From contig JADFTS010000067.1 of NCBI GenBank assembly GCA_015680905.1, forward strand, positions 1 through 64,000: a stretch of 64,000 nt of DNA, in the 5' to 3' direction. The DNA is from Coptis chinensis. Its lineage: Eukaryota > Streptophyta > Magnoliopsida > Ranunculales > Ranunculaceae. Made by a program: the position numbers and the translations under genes. This document shows, piece by piece, positions 1-13,101 of this stretch. Each line of letters starts with the position of its first letter. The first letter of the stretch is position 1. The notes under the pieces were generated by a model that was given only the letters and a program-made list of their open reading frames with translations, searched no databases and was not told where the DNA came from.

Positions 1-2350
1 AATTGGTAGAAGAAGTCTTTATTAGGTATTGTGGGGCTTAGGTGATGAGTGTACAGAAAATGGAAATGGATAATCAAAATTCTGAGTATGAGAGAATAGG
101 GTCTTCATATATTTATACTAGAAATCCTTTTTCCTTTCCTTCTTCCTAATGAGTTTTCAACCTTGTTCTTAAAACTCTTGATACTAAAGTTTTTATAAGG
201 AGGAACATGATTCCTGATTTTCCTTTTCACTAGCAAGTAAGCTGACTTATATTTGGGACAAGTCTTTCTTTTATTCTTTTCCATTTCATCTACATTTCTC
301 ATATAAATCACTTAGGTAGGTTCTTTTATTTGGTTTAATAGATGGGTAAAAAGGAATTTTTTTGGTGAAAGTGAAAGGTTTGATGAAAAGGATTCGATGG
401 AGTGACTAAGCGGTAATATTTGTAACAGGTAGAATTTTTGCTATGGAGTCCAAAGAAGGCCTAAATTCTACGCCTAAGGTTGAATTGGTGATCAAGTAAG
501 TAGATCGTAATTTCCTCTAATCGGAAAAACTACTCCTCTGTGTCATCACACACAAATCACTCATATCAAGGCTTTTGGTTAGATTCTCCGCGAGGATTTA
601 TAGTTTAAGTAACTAACGTTGTTTCGAGAAACTTCTTTGCTATGTACAATCAATGATACTCGATTACATGAATATTCATGAAAGATGTATAAAACTATTA
701 GCGTGCATTATTATCTAAAATTTCTTAAAACAAATCTAGATTAGGATACTAATGTGAGATTTCTAGACAATTTTCATCATTGAAAGGAAACAAGACTTTA
801 TCCTTTAAGTACAATTATTAATATGAAAATAAAAACTATATAGGCTACAAGATGCCTAATTCTTCTTATAGGTTTAAAGCACTAAAAGGAATGATGCTTA
901 GTCGCCGAAGGATCGATAATTAAAGAAATCTTGCGAGAACCGGTGAGCAAAATTAGGGCTAGATTTCTGGAACGAGAGGTTGGAGATCATAATATATTAT
1001 TGAAAAGAACAAAGAAAATGTTGATAGCACACTAAACATAGCACTACGATATAATAAACCACGGCATATGAAACATGAAAAACAATAGCACACAAAACAA
1101 AGGTTTAACTAGATATATGTACAATGGCAAACTCAAGTTTACCATCCGGCAGGGCGTGAGTCTGGCGTCCTCTTTAAAGAAATGCATTTCCTTAGCATCC
1201 ATGATAGATAATAGTCACATGAAATTTGCCCATTCTTTGTCTCGGGGATTCTCTCAAATTGGTCTTCATCTTTTAGATCCTTTGGGGTAACATCGAACAT
1301 GCCTCAGTGTCGGCGGGGCCTTCCATTAGCGAAACCTCGATGGCGAATGATTACGTTTCTTTGGGCCGCATGGAATCCGCGCCAGGCCGATCATGAAAAG
1401 TAGGCGCAAAGCGTGGGAAATGTGTCTTCATGATTAAATTCGGCGGTGGTAAAAGTATATACTTATCACGAAAAGTCGCGAGCTCGTTTTGGCTGGAATT
1501 AACCTGACCTAAAATGTTAAATAATGCATGACCACTGAGCTAGTGCGAATACAAGATATGGCGACCTCATTGGCGGTAGAAAAATGCCAATCTCCCATAA
1601 TGTTTAGGATTACAAATAACATGGCAGGTCCCATGTTCATGGTCATGCTTGCTAATGGAATGGTGATGTTTAGCCATGGCACATAGCCATCTCCTTCCGT
1701 TTGATCTCAAGACCATCACCATAAAAATCATGAGCAGCTTGCCCTTTGAAAGGCGGTAAAATTATGAAGATGTTTGCCAAGATCACGGTGGTTAAGTGAT
1801 ATGGGAGGTCCAAAGATAGAGCAAAGTTGTTGTTCAGAAAAGATATGAGGGTGTGTCACCAACTTTCAGTTGTGAATCCGTCTAAGTAGAAACCATGCGC
1901 ATGGTTGAATCTTTGGTGTGTCATCCATATTAGCATAAAAGTATCTCGCGTGAAACTAGGAGAATAAGTTTGAATTAGGGTTGAAGAATTAGGAAGACCA
2001 CCCGATGTTTGTGATGTAATCATGGAAGAGATGGCCATAGGCATTGGAATCCATCATAGACTGAAAGGATAACTTTCGGGGAATGAGTTTGGGAGGGACC
2101 ATGGATGATGAAGATCTTGTGTTTGATGAAGATGCCATAGTGGATGAAGTAATAAACTAAACTAGGTATTGGATGGATGGAAAAATGAGTATGTAAGAAA
2201 ATAGACCTCACAGCACATGTTAAAATTATATTAGTCACAATGGAAATGATGACAATCCTACTAAGCATTTCATACAAAATAAAACAAAAGGATAAGATAA
2301 AATACATAGATGCGGCGGAAAAAGCGTAATAACATATATGATTATATACT
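1..2350. other. No recognisable gene
   Basis: AT-rich sequence with short open frames only. None shows a motif, splice pattern or family similarity that I recognise. A stretch around 1300-1500 is GC-richer than its surroundings and could be retroelement-derived, but I see no protein domain in it. Confidence 0.5.
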
Positions 2351-2373
2351 TATTGACTTAGTAATATCATGGA

Positions 2374-3153
2374 TTACGATATTGATCTAGGAGATGCATA
2401 TTTTGCACCGGGTTGTTTTAGGTCTTCTATTTGTTGGCGAGATGCATCTGAATGTCCCTTGGCTGGCCCGATGCAGTTTGATTTTCCATTAGGAAGCGTG
2501 ATTTTGCAAGGATTGAGAATGAGTTTCAAGATCTCTTCACATTCCATCATGAGTTGCTTAGCGATCTTAAAATCACGAAGAGTTGTGATGATGATATTAC
2601 GTGCGTGTAATTCCCTCAAACCGATGAAGAAGTTTAATGCCTTCCATGGGATTAATAATATTCACCATGGCATTTTCATCAAATAAATGGTCGAGGTTTG
2701 AGCTTAGGTTGTTCTGCTTCATTTTATCGAGTATCGGTGTCCAAAACCAACGGAGTAGTCTGTTTGGAGTACCTTTATATATGCTTTTGAAGTGGTGTCT
2801 CGGAGAAATTTTTGGATAACTTGTAGCATCATGTCTAGCGTTACTAAAGTGGGTAGAAGTTCTTGACGTTCTTGTTTTCTTGGTGATTACGTTCGGAGGT
2901 GTTGGATTAGACAAAAATCATCTCTTTGAGTTTGCAAAATCCAAAGTAGGTGAATTTGAGGCTTTGTGACTTCTGTTTGGTGTGATGTACCTACCACATT
3001 ATGTCCCGACCGGTGGAGCCTGACCGTTGATTCTGTTTCAAAAGCGTTGAAAAACGATGTGATGTGTATCTTGAGTTTCGCCATGAGATCTGATGCGGCT
3101 CGTAGTAAAGTTTTTCTTGAATCAAATGATGATTCTTGAACAAAGGGACTCAC
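2374..3153 (-). other. Unidentified degenerate coding-like block
   Basis: Three minus-strand open frames (2887-3153, 2597-2914 and 2374-2619) overlap end to end in different frames, as expected of one coding sequence broken by small indels. Read from high to low coordinate they give roughly 260 residues of mixed composition with no low-complexity bias. I do not recognise the protein and see no zinc finger, membrane segment or catalytic motif. Similar short phrases on the same strand upstream (near 3200-3260) may belong to it. A decayed transposon protein is one possibility, but this is inference only. Confidence 0.3.
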
Positions 3154-5490
3154 AGGTATTTATTGGAATTTGAAGTATGTAGGAGATCATTTCCTTATTC
3201 AATTCAATGTCGTTGTCCATAGGCATTGAAGTAGAATTTTCCATCTTCATAGCCGCTAAATTATTAGAACATCAAAACCAATTCTAAGTGAATAAAAGGC
3301 TTTGAATGATATAGAAGAAGTCCATCCTCGGCGTATGATTTCAGTGTCAAAATAAGGAGAAAGCGGCCGTCTTGAAAGTTTTAGGTAGTCTTTCTCTGTT
3401 GTTATTTTTTCTTGGTTGAGCCATTTTACAGGGGAAGGATAGTGAAAATTGTATGAATAAGAATGGCTTAAAAGAAGAGATTTATAGCCAATCTGGAGTC
3501 AAGTGTAGTTAATGACCCATGTGATTATGAGCGGCATCATAGGGGATCCTGCATGAAGTCTTTGTCATGTCGGATATCAAATATAATTAATGAGATTGTT
3601 GAATGTTTAGAAAATCACGGAGGAAAGTTTCCGCAGGGGTAGTTAAACTTACGTAATTTCGAATTGATGATCATAACTTCGGTAATAGAATATGGATAGA
3701 ATAATCGAGCTGCATCTGTGACAAGTGTTATGTGTACCTTGTAGCGTGCGTGATTTTCTCTGAACACCATTTGTATCCATTAATGATTTTGTTGAATTTT
3801 TGGATGGCCTTTCGTTGTTATGGTTTGCTTATTTATTTACTTATTATTATTATATTATATATATATATATTTTATTATTATTATTATTATTATTTTTTTT
3901 TATTTTTTTTTTTTTATATATATTTTTTTTTATGAAATATTATTATATATATATATATATATTAGAGGCGAAAAAGACAACTAATAGACCACAACTAATT
4001 ATCTGGAACTTCTCCATTTAATCATTAACCCATTACAAATGTGTGAGAATTATTTAACACACCATACTAATATACAAAAAGAAAATCAAAAAAAAGAAAA
4101 AGCGGTTACATAGATCTAGTTATCTTTGCATCGTTTATGCATGGTGACAAAAATGATGATAAACAACTTGTCATCACAATTAATGTGATAGCCCATTCAG
4201 CGTTGCTCCTTTTCCATTCTAGTTTATTCCATTATTGTCAAAAAATTGAAAATTTGTGAAGAAGAAGTTATGAAGATTGAGAGAAGGGAATGAGTGAAAG
4301 AGGAAAGGAGAGTTGTATTTATAACTTGGTTTTACGACCGTTGGGCATGTGACCGTTTGGATCGATCCGTTGGGTTGACCGTTGGGCTTGTGAGTAGCCC
4401 AATGAATCAAGGGGCAAACTCCATATTTTTGAAAAGTACTATATTAGCATAACATAAATAATTTCTCATTTAAACGATGCGGAGATACAAAATTATGAGA
4501 ATCAGCCCAGATATATAATAATTTAGCACTAAAAACTAAAAATCGATGCATTAGGGAAAAAAATGACATAGTCATTTTAAACCAAAAGAAAATAAAAGCG
4601 ACTTTGGGAATCCTCGAGGTTAGCGAAAGATGAACCGGGTTTCTCGTCTTAAACCACGACGAACTTGGTGAGTTATTAGGCAGGAATGTGGCCTATAGTA
4701 ACAAAGCCGATCTTGGAATTCTTCTGATTAGCCATCATCATTCTCTGGAATTGGCCTTGGCGATTTCATTTCTTCTTTGGAATTCATTCAGGAGTAATCA
4801 TCTCTTCTGGCGAAGAAACATCCTGTAGCGTACTAGAATTCATGTTCCTCGAAGGCATCCATAGGAGTATTTATTCGGTGCATGGTATCTTCATTAAAAA
4901 GCGATCTGGTGGTGAAAGCGGAGGAGATGCGTTATCATGCTCAATGTCATCTCTAGCTCTTTGGTCCCCGATGGTCCAAAACCTGAAGTCTCAAAAATTC
5001 CAAAATTCTCGAAGCCGCGTTTCAATGAAAGTAGTAAAATTTGGAACCACAAATTAAGCATAAAATTTGGAATTAACAAAATGCAGCAAGAGGTGACTGT
5101 TTGGCGATTATTAAGAATATGGCCAGGAAATGGACCATCTGATAAAGTGTGCTTCCTCTCTGTAGGATCCACGGCAGGTGTAAGAAAGTCTTGTTCCGCG
5201 TCGGGGGCGTCTTTGAAGTTCGATGGCGTTGTCGCCAACCATTAGTGGCGCTAATTGGTTCACGTCGGCGAATGCTGGTACCACCTTGATTCGAGCGGTG
5301 TTGTTGTACTCCCCTCGAGAAGCGTGTCAAACATCAAATCCCTCGTGGTGGGATACTCGACAATAGCGAGTCGGGCTATCGAGTTAATCGGTATCTGCCG
5401 GTATTAAATCAACTCGGCGTGAGTTCCGCGTTCCATCCATCCGCCGTAATCGAAATTACCGTCACCGGAAACCTCCATTGTTATAAAATT
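3154..5490. other. No recognisable gene
   Basis: Contains the low-complexity tract at 3838-3965 and several short open frames on both strands (for example 4894-5330, minus) with no recognisable domain. The part from about 5150 to 5490 is CG-richer than the rest. Confidence 0.4.
3838..3965. repeat. Low-complexity AT/T-rich tract
   Basis: ATT trinucleotide repeats, (TA)n runs and long T runs follow one another. The hydrophobic open frames across it are artefacts of the simple sequence. Confidence 0.9.
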
Positions 5491-6063
5491 TCAACACCAA
5501 ATCTTGAATATTGGTGGGATTGATGCAAAAGATATTCCCTTCTACTTTCAATTTCCTCGTCAAAAATGGGTGAAACATCCGGGATTATATAGATTTTGAA
5601 ATTTCTCTCGTTTGTAATTAGTCTTACGTGCTGCCATACCGCGGCGGTTTAAATTAATTTTGATAGTGCAAATAGTAAGAGGAGGTGGAGGAGGTGCTTT
5701 CTGGAGGAAGGGGTGGAGTTTGGTGGAGGTTGACCGGCGTCTTGTGAGTCGATTCGATGGTGGAGGTGGCCTGGCCTTGAGGGTTTATGTTGGGGGACCA
5801 AGATCGGTTTTGTGGAAGAAGAAATAGAGGGAAAGGCGTGGGTGCCCAGCGTGGAGCTTTATGCCGGATCGTGGGTTTTGGGTCAGGTCAAAATTTTGGC
5901 CCAAATACAAATGAATTACTGAGAAATTCTGTTATGTCGAAATGTTCCGAAACTTCAAACTTGGAAATTGATTAGTTTCAACTCGAATTTTACCGATGAG
6001 ATATCGAAAGCGATCGATTATTAAAAATGCCATCCATTAGAATATGAAAAATCACATTCAAAA

Positions 6064-6065
<2 letters not shown>

Positions 6066-6097
<32 letters not shown>
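6066..6097. repeat. Poly-T run (32 nt)
   Basis: Uninterrupted run of 32 T. Could be the poly-A tail of a minus-strand retroposed sequence or simple slippage; no retroposed body is recognisable beside it. Confidence 0.9.
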
Positions 6098-6102
<5 letters not shown>

Positions 6103-6522
6103 TTTTTTGGTTTTATTTATTTATCCTTTATATACAAATGTACAAATTCGAGGAAGAGCGTGTCAACAACACGGAAATCAAATAAAACAACACATCACAA
6201 ACAGCTTAACTTTCGGGCAACTTTCATGTGCGTCGGGTGAACCCGATCCGGCCCGGTATGGCTTATCCTTTATGTTTTGGGGGCTGGGGTTTAGGGCCGG
6301 TACCATCCTTGACCCGATGTGCAATGGTCTAATAATAATATTACCCTTAGTACATATGGTATAGCCTCAAACCGCCCGAAGCGATCCATAGAAACTGAAT
6401 GGGGTTGGCACAGGGGAATCCATTGCCCGTCTGAACTATGAAATATCCGATGGTGCGTATCCGCGACTCTCTTTGGGCACCATCTTTGGGTGCTAATAAA
6501 ACAAAGCGTGTATATACATGTT

Positions 6523-6670
6523 GAGTCTTTTAACGTCGGATCCTCAGAAGGCGAATGTGAGTCTTTTAGCGTCCCGGATCCTCCCGAGGCGAATGTGAGT
6601 CTTTTTTAACGTCGGATCCTCAAGGCGAGATGTGAGTGCTTTTAACGTCGGATCCTCGAAGGCGAATCGG
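6523..6670. repeat. Short tandem repeat, about 37 bp x 4
   Basis: Four units begin at about 6523, 6559, 6597 and 6634. Each has the order GAGTCTTTTAACGTCGGATC, then CCTC, then a GGCGAATGT-like end. Units differ by a few substitutions and 1-3 bp indels. Confidence 0.85.
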
Positions 6671-7149
6671 ATCCAACTGTGGGGAACAGCGGGGCTGACG
6701 GCGAAGTTTATCCTTTTGGCTGGTGTCGGACAATAATATACCTTATCTGGGCTCATCTGGATAAAAGATCAAGACACAGACGAAAAGGAGTTTGGCGGTT
6801 CATACACCACCCCGTCCTTTTAAACAAATTAAACTTTCGAGCAAAAATCTACGACCATTACCAATTGAGATGGGTGAGATTTGGACCAAATGATGAGTTG
6901 GAGTTAAGCGAGGAAAGAGAATAGAAAGGAAGAGAAAAAGGAGTTGAAATTTTGGTACCCATTGTTTTTTTGGAGGAGGCACGTTTGCTTTCGATTATCG
7001 AGAAGACATTTATACTTTCGGTTAAGATTAGAGTTTTTGTGGACTAAGGTCTCGGCTTGCAACCACACTCTAGGGGATTTTAAAAGAAAATAGAAGGGGC
7101 AGGCTACCCTAATGGCATACTTTTCCTTGTTTAAATACATGGAAAGAAA

Positions 7150-8330
7150 TACACCCGCGTGAATCTATTATGCATGTAGGCTGGATCATTGAGAAGAGTC
7201 TCTTCGACATCACGGAAGGCGCAACTCGTGATAATGTTTAAAAGTGGCCATTTACTTGGAATTAAAAAGCTACCATCATTTCGTTTTTCCGCAGATAGCC
7301 CCATAAGGGGTGGCCAATGACGATGAAAGGACCGGACCATCGAGTTTTAATTTTCTGGAAAAATGTGTAATCTTGAGTTGTACATCAAAACTTTTGACCG
7401 ACTTTGAACTCTTTTAGCAATATGTGCTTGTCATGCACTCTTTTCATGTTGGCTTTATAGGATTTGAGAGATCATAGGCATCACTCCGAATTTCCTCAAA
7501 ACTCGTTTAAGCTGCAATTTTCTCTTTTAAGCCCGCCCGCGTTAGTGTTATAATTGAGGCTTTTGATGGCCCGTAGAGGGCCTGCGGTTACTCAAAGTTG
7601 ACCGGCCGGATGACAAAGGTTTTCCAAAAGCGAAGCGATCGGAGACATCCACATAGGTGTCTTAAAAGGCATTACGTATGCCCACAAGGCATCGGATAAT
7701 CGTAGAACCGATCTTTCCTAGATGGATTGACGATTTTTCCAAAATGGATTTTATTTCTCGATTAGAGACCCGACTTGACCAGCGGTTTGAGGATGATCAC
7801 GGAGTTGCCACTTTGTCGCGTGACTCCATATTTCTTTACTAATGATTCAAAATTTTATTGCGAAATGTTTTCCCCATCACTAATTATAGCTTTTGGAACA
7901 CCAAATCGAGAAAAATATTTTCTTTTACAAACAAAACTACCGTTTATGATCGTTAACCCGCGACATGCCAATGCCTCGATCCATTTTGACACATAGTCAA
8001 CTCTACAAGTATGTATAGGAAGCCATGAGAATTTGGAAATGGACCCATGAAGTCGATGCCCCATACATCAAAGATTTCCACAATTAGAATGGGATTTAAA
8101 GGGCATCATATTCGCGTTGAGTAATCGACCTAGCTGGCGGCGATTGCATGCTTTGCAATGCTCATGTGCATCTCTAAAACGGTGTTGGCCAATAAAACCA
8201 CATTGTAGAACCTTGGCGCGGTTTTCTTACCACTAAAATGACCACCACAAGATTGTTCATGGCGGAAGGATAACACATCGTTGTGTTCGGTCGGGAATCT
8301 GTGGCCAGTTAATTGAATCTGAACAATGCT
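7150..8330 (-). pseudogene. Gypsy integrase remnant
   Basis: On the minus strand the zinc-binding segment (AHEHCKACNRCQ-like) lies near 8130-8170. The catalytic core follows with [20 protein letters not shown] and then [14 protein letters not shown] at about 7950-8060. The segment FSRFGVPKAIISDGE, the usual surround of the second catalytic Asp, is at about 7865-7915. The C-terminal part with a WSGPF-like phrase is near 7310-7340. Frames change several times. Integrase inserts the element's cDNA into the host genome; this copy cannot be functional. Confidence 0.85.
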
Positions 8331-8429
8331 TGAAGGGTAGGGATCATCGAGAAATAGAATTTCCGCGATGGATAAAACTTTTTCCGGTCATTCTGAGACC
8401 AAGATAAAGGAACTTCCTCGGTAACTAAA

Positions 8430-8930
8430 GTAATTTACTATGTCGGTACCAAGGGGACGAAAAATAGAAATACAAGTGTTCATCATGCGGAAGGAATCAC
8501 AGATAGGTTCGATGTCGATATCAACATCAGCGACAAGTCTTGATAAATGGTCTGCAACCACATTTTAAAATACCTTTTTATCTCTAATTTGAGGAGTAAA
8601 CTCTTGCAAAAGGAGAATCCATCGGATCGACCTTTGTTTGCATCTTTTTTAAGCTAATAGATAGCGAAGTGCAGCATGGTCGGTGTAGACAATAGTTGGA
8701 GAACCAGCTAGGTAAAGAGGAAACTTATCTAGCAGCATTATCTGGCAGGAGAAACTCTTTCTCGGTGGTGGTATAGTTCGTTGAGCTTCATTAAAGGTTT
8801 TACTTCGTAGTAAATGACAACCGGCTTATCTTCACCGGCGTTGACCTAATGCGGCTCAATAGCATAATTAAACTGCGTCACATTAATTCAAAAGGTTTAG
8901 ACCAATCGGTGGTTGAATTATAGGAGGCGG
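8430..8930 (-). pseudogene. Gypsy RNase H remnant and RNase H-integrase linker
   Basis: Minus-strand reading gives TIVYTDHAALRYLLA, IRWILLLQEF and VADHLSRL in order, the standard signature at the end of Ty3/gypsy RNase H. Internal stops interrupt it. It sits between the RT remnant (higher coordinates) and the integrase remnant (lower coordinates). Confidence 0.85.
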
Positions 8931-9049
8931 TAGTTAATCGCGGTTTTAATACCTCAAAGGCTTGTTTGCAACTGGGGAATTGAAATCAAAAGCGGCATCT
9001 TTAAAGCGGGAGATTAGTTAAAGGTCTAGCAACCTTAGAAATCTTGAAT

Positions 9050-9760
9050 AAATCTCTATAGAAACACATGTCCTAAGAATCGCGAATGTCTCGAGCAGTT
9101 TTGGTATAGGAAGTGAAGCAATTTTTTCTATCTTAGCTTTGTCTACTTGATTCCGTCCTTTGAAGCGATATGTCCTAAAACTATTCCTTTAGTAACCATG
9201 AAATGGCATTTTTCCCAATTAAGAACAAGGTTTTTCTCTTAGCGTGTAAAGACCTTTTCAAGATTTGATAAACAGACTATCGAAAGAATCTCCATAAATT
9301 GAAATCGTCCATGAATACCTCCATAAACCGTTCGACCATATCAACTGAAAATATAGAAGCATCACGGCGTTGGAAAGTACGGTGCATTGCAAAGGCCGAA
9401 AAAAGCGTTAGATCTATATGCAAATGTTCCAAATGGGCCGGTGAGCGTTGTTTTCTTGATCGGCGGGGATCTATGACTATCTGAAAATAACTGAATAACC
9501 ATCAAAGCGTAATAGGCATGACCCATTTCGCGTTCGAGCATCGATCGATGAATGGAAGTGGAAAGTGATCCTTACAGTGGCGGCATTAAGTTTGCGATAG
9601 TCGATGCATATTAAGCCATTTCTTGGGGATCTGGCGGAAATGCATTCATCTTTATCATTTCGCTGCGAGCTGTAATGCCAGATTTCTTTGGAACTTCGTT
9701 AATGCGGACTCACCCAAACACTATCGGAGATAGGGTAAATAATACACGCATCTAGTAATT
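9050..9760 (-). pseudogene. Gypsy reverse transcriptase remnant
   Basis: In minus-strand order I see VVPKKSGI, a YRKLN-like stretch, KDHFPLPFID, DGYS-FQI, DQE, GPFGTFAYR and FGLCNAP. The active-site segment RFMEVFMDDF lies at about 9293-9325. These are the conserved RT blocks in their normal order, spread over several frames. FMDD replaces the commoner YMDD or YVDD; FMDD is usual in Athila-type elements. Confidence 0.88.
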
Positions 9761-10329
9761 TTAACACTTCTTCTCGTTACCACATCTTTCATGGTAGGGT
9801 TTAAGCGTTGTAGTTCCGCTGGCGTCTTAGCATTTTCTTCAGTGTATCACGATGGGTGCACACATTAGGTTCAATGCCTTTAATGTCATCGAGGGACCAT
9901 CAATAGCGAGCGATGTTGTTGAATGACATTAATTAAGCGAGCTTCGATGCGTCGGTTAATTGTGAAGAAATAATAAGCGGGTGGCGACCATGACATCAAG
10001 GCATGCGTATTTTAATTCGAAGGAAGTGGTTTTAATTCGAGGGGTGGGTGGGTATTAAAGATTCTTGAGGAAGGTCATCATCCATGTAGTATCTGAGGAG
10101 GGATGATCATCGATTTACTAGACATCAACTGTTGTAGGGTCAATTAATGAATGCTTGACTCTAATAACTCATTTACTTCGTTTGTATAATCATAGTCCTC
10201 AAACTTCGAATTAAGCTAAAAGGAAAGAAATTGGTACACTTCATCCTCGGGGAAAAGAGTTTGAGAAATACTCTTCGGAATCTTTGTCAATCTGTTGACT
10301 TCACCATCATGTCGGGCTCACGGAATTTG

Positions 10330-10720
10330 TTTCATTAGCGAACACATTCACCTCGACCCGAAAGATTTCGAAGGACATGGTCATGGAACCATCTCGGCCG
10401 ATTAATAAGAGCATTAGCGTTGGCAAAGGCGCGGACGTCCTAAGATGATAGGAATGGAATCACAAGCAACCGTATCCAAAATAACAAAGTCTACGGGATA
10501 GAAGAAATCTTGGACTTTTACAAGGGCGTTTTCCACAATTCCTTTTGGATACTTTATGGAGCGATCGCTAACTGTAGAGTCATGGTGGTAGGTTTGAGTT
10601 CATGAAGACCTAATTGTTTAAATAAATAATATGGAAGTAAGTTCACGCTAGCTCCTAGGTCTAATAATAGCGATGGCCGTGTATTTGTCACCTAAGGTGC
10701 ATGGAACCGTTAATTGACCG
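10330..10720 (-). pseudogene. Gypsy aspartic protease remnant
   Basis: The minus strand carries DLGASVNLLPYYLFKQLGL (about 10610-10660), the active-site region of the retropepsin of this group with Asp, Gly, Ala and Ser present. It is followed by MTLQLA and later by an IILGRPFLATANALI-like segment, all in broken frames. In an intact element this protease would process the gag-pol polyprotein. Confidence 0.75.
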
Positions 10721-11414
10721 AGGGTCCTTGTATTTTACAATACCATTGTGTTCGGTAATGGAGGAATTGTTGTTGATGAGGCGGCTTGTTGAGAACGTTA
10801 GTTCTTCTTTTGTGGTGCACATATCTTTTAGAAATTTTGCATGTTTTGGTAATAATTTTAAAGGCGTCGAGAAAGGTAAGTTTATTGTTAAATTTTGAAA
10901 AGTCTCCGAATTTCACAAAATTGTCATCGGGTTTATTCTTTGCTAAAAAGCGTCTTTGGAAAAGCGGTGCCTTAAGTGGAATTTAGCAAAGGGGTACTTG
11001 CTTGTTTCCTACATTCGGAGGTGTTGACTCTGTTGAATCGGGGGAATCTTCCATAGGTTCATTATTAGAAATAGATTCCTTGGAACCCTCTCATTCTTTT
11101 GGTTGATTATCATCATCGTATCGATTGTCGGCCAGTTTTCGGATCGTAAAGTAGTGATTGCATGGACCTCACCTTGGTTGGGGTGCTTGTACCGAGGGTA
11201 TTATGAGTTCAAAGGCGTGTTTGGGTTTAGGGTTTGGAAGCTGCAATGTCGAAAACAAGCCTTCGACTCTTTTCTTGCGCCCGATCTTTGAAGTGATTGT
11301 TGGATAGGCGTTAAAATTTGAGACTGTTGGTTCATGTAAGCCGGGAAAGTCTCATTTGTCCTATCCGTAATGGTTGGTAGAGTTGTTACAACGGTAGTAG
11401 TTCTCGATTATTGC

Positions 11415-12540
11415 TTAGAAGTTGTTGATTATAGTTGGGATTTGGATTAAATTTGGAACAAAGCTTGCGGTTGAATCGATAATTAGCATTAAATTATTTT
11501 GAAATTGACCTTGTTGGTATTGTTGATTATTTCCTTGGCGGTATGGAATAAAATTATTGGTAGGTCGAGCGAGGTTGATTAAGCGAAACCCGGGAGGAGC
11601 CCCCATTTGTTGGTTATTTTGGCCTTGGCGAAATTAGGATGTTGTCTCCGCGGTGCATTAGGAATGTTGAATGCACATGCCTCCTCCACTTGTTGAGTAG
11701 GGGAAGCATATAACAAAGGACAATATGCATCGGGATGATCGGGACTAAGACAAAGGACACAAGGCCCGGTGTCAGCGTTCATGGTTGGTTTTGGTAGTTG
11801 ATCGTTTACTTGAGCTGCAAGGGCATCTACTTTTAGTTAGGGATTCTATCAAATTTTTATTTCGGGATCGGGTTTTACCTCAAAATAGATGTGGCTTTTT
11901 GTAACCGTATCCTTTGATGATCTAGGCGGCTCGGTGTTACCCGGTGTATACCTTTTTTTTTAGCTTGTTTTCAAGAAAAGTATAAAACCGGTAGCTCCTT
12001 TGTCCATGAAGCAACCTCAGTTCATTATATCAAGAGTTTCTTTTTGATGATCGGACGGACCATTAAAGAATGAGCGAACAAGGGCCGACTTTTCTAGTTG
12101 GTGGTGAGGACATTCTATGAGAAGATCGATAAAAGCGACTCCATGCTTCCGTAAAAGGATTCATGAGGATTTTGGCGGAAGAATTGAATTTTCTGAAGCA
12201 TTTTAGGTTGTTTTCTTACGAGTGTAAAACTGAAGCATGAAAGCTTGAACTAGTTTATTCCATGTGTCTATGGATTGTGATTGTTGTCCTGCTAGCGGAT
12301 TGATGCTTTTCGCTAAAGTGAATGGAAGCGATCGAAGCAAGAGTTGTTCCTTAGAAATTGGCTTTGGATGATGAAATGTTGTTGCCACTTGTTGAAGTCT
12401 GAAGATGATTATGCGGTTTTCGTGCTCCGACCCATGATATATTGGTAACAAACTGAAGGCGTTTGGTGGGATCTGAAAATCACCGACAATGTCCTCGAAG
12501 TTTAATCACGGGGAAGAAGGTCCTTCTGTCATGCGATTAT
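11415..12540 (-). pseudogene. Gypsy gag remnant
   Basis: The N-terminal part (12203-12451, minus) reads like plant gypsy gag, with LRSLPFTLAKSI followed by IDTWNKLVQAFMLQFY. Next come an ESFTEAWERF-like segment near 12130-12180 and a zinc-knuckle-like CVLCLSPDHPDAYCP at about 11720-11765. The segment HPNFAKAKITNKWG lies after the knuckle. Several frameshifts separate the pieces. Gag packages the retroelement RNA. Confidence 0.8.
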
Positions 12541-12599
12541 AGAAGTCGAGAGGGGCTTCTCTGGCAGTGGAGGATCGTCGGCCATAATGACAGAAGTTG

Positions 12600-13058
12600 A
12601 TGGCGGCGAAGGATTGTGATCAAGGTAATTAGCGGAAGAAGAACAATTTTTATGTGAGAACTTACGCGAATTGCTTATCGTATTTTTTTTAAATGATAGG
12701 TTTGTTCAATTTCTTTAGTGGAACCCGGACCTTAATCTCATGCAAAACATAAAATTAGATCTAACTTCGAAGGAATTATGAGGACTTCGAATTTTATTAT
12801 TATCTTAAGCATTAGGGTTGAACAACATATGCCTAAAGAGCTGCTGCTAACATAGCGATGAAACTAGGAATCGTGTGCATAAACCAACGGCCAGTCACAA
12901 GATAGATATGAGGGAGGATTTCGTGCAAAACGCCGCAGTTCTAATTAAGTAACCTCAATCTTTCAAGTTTCCTAGACACCATTGGAATATGATTAAGATT
13001 TATGGAATTAAAATTTATGCAAAGGTGGTATTTAATTTTTTAATTTAATTTTTAATTT

Positions 13059-13101
<43 letters not shown>

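Larger units (their letters stand above)
5491..7130. other. Non-coding flank downstream of the gypsy pol remnant
   Basis: Lies just beyond the integrase C-terminus of the minus-strand gypsy element, where its 3' region and LTR should be. GC-richer than the surroundings between 5650 and 6700. I could not match any part of it to a second LTR on the other side of the element, so no LTR is called. Holds a 32-T run and a four-copy tandem repeat, listed separately. Confidence 0.4.
7130..12600 (-). mobile_element. Decayed Ty3/gypsy (Athila-type) LTR retrotransposon
   Basis: Going from high to low coordinate on the minus strand I can trace gag, a CCHC-like knuckle, aspartic protease, reverse transcriptase, RNase H and integrase, the gag-pol order of Ty3/gypsy. 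The phrases ending RNase H (VADHLSRL) and opening the integrase core ([18 protein letters not shown]) are typical of the non-chromovirus Athila branch. Many stops and frameshifts break every domain, so the copy is inactive. I found no convincing LTR pair. The right LTR should lie beyond 12.6 kb and the left one below 7.1 kb. The lineage call rests on remembered motifs. Confidence 0.85.

Noticed and set aside
3732-4021. Hydrophobic open frames that look like membrane proteins
   Set aside because: They are translations of ATT/TA/T simple sequence.
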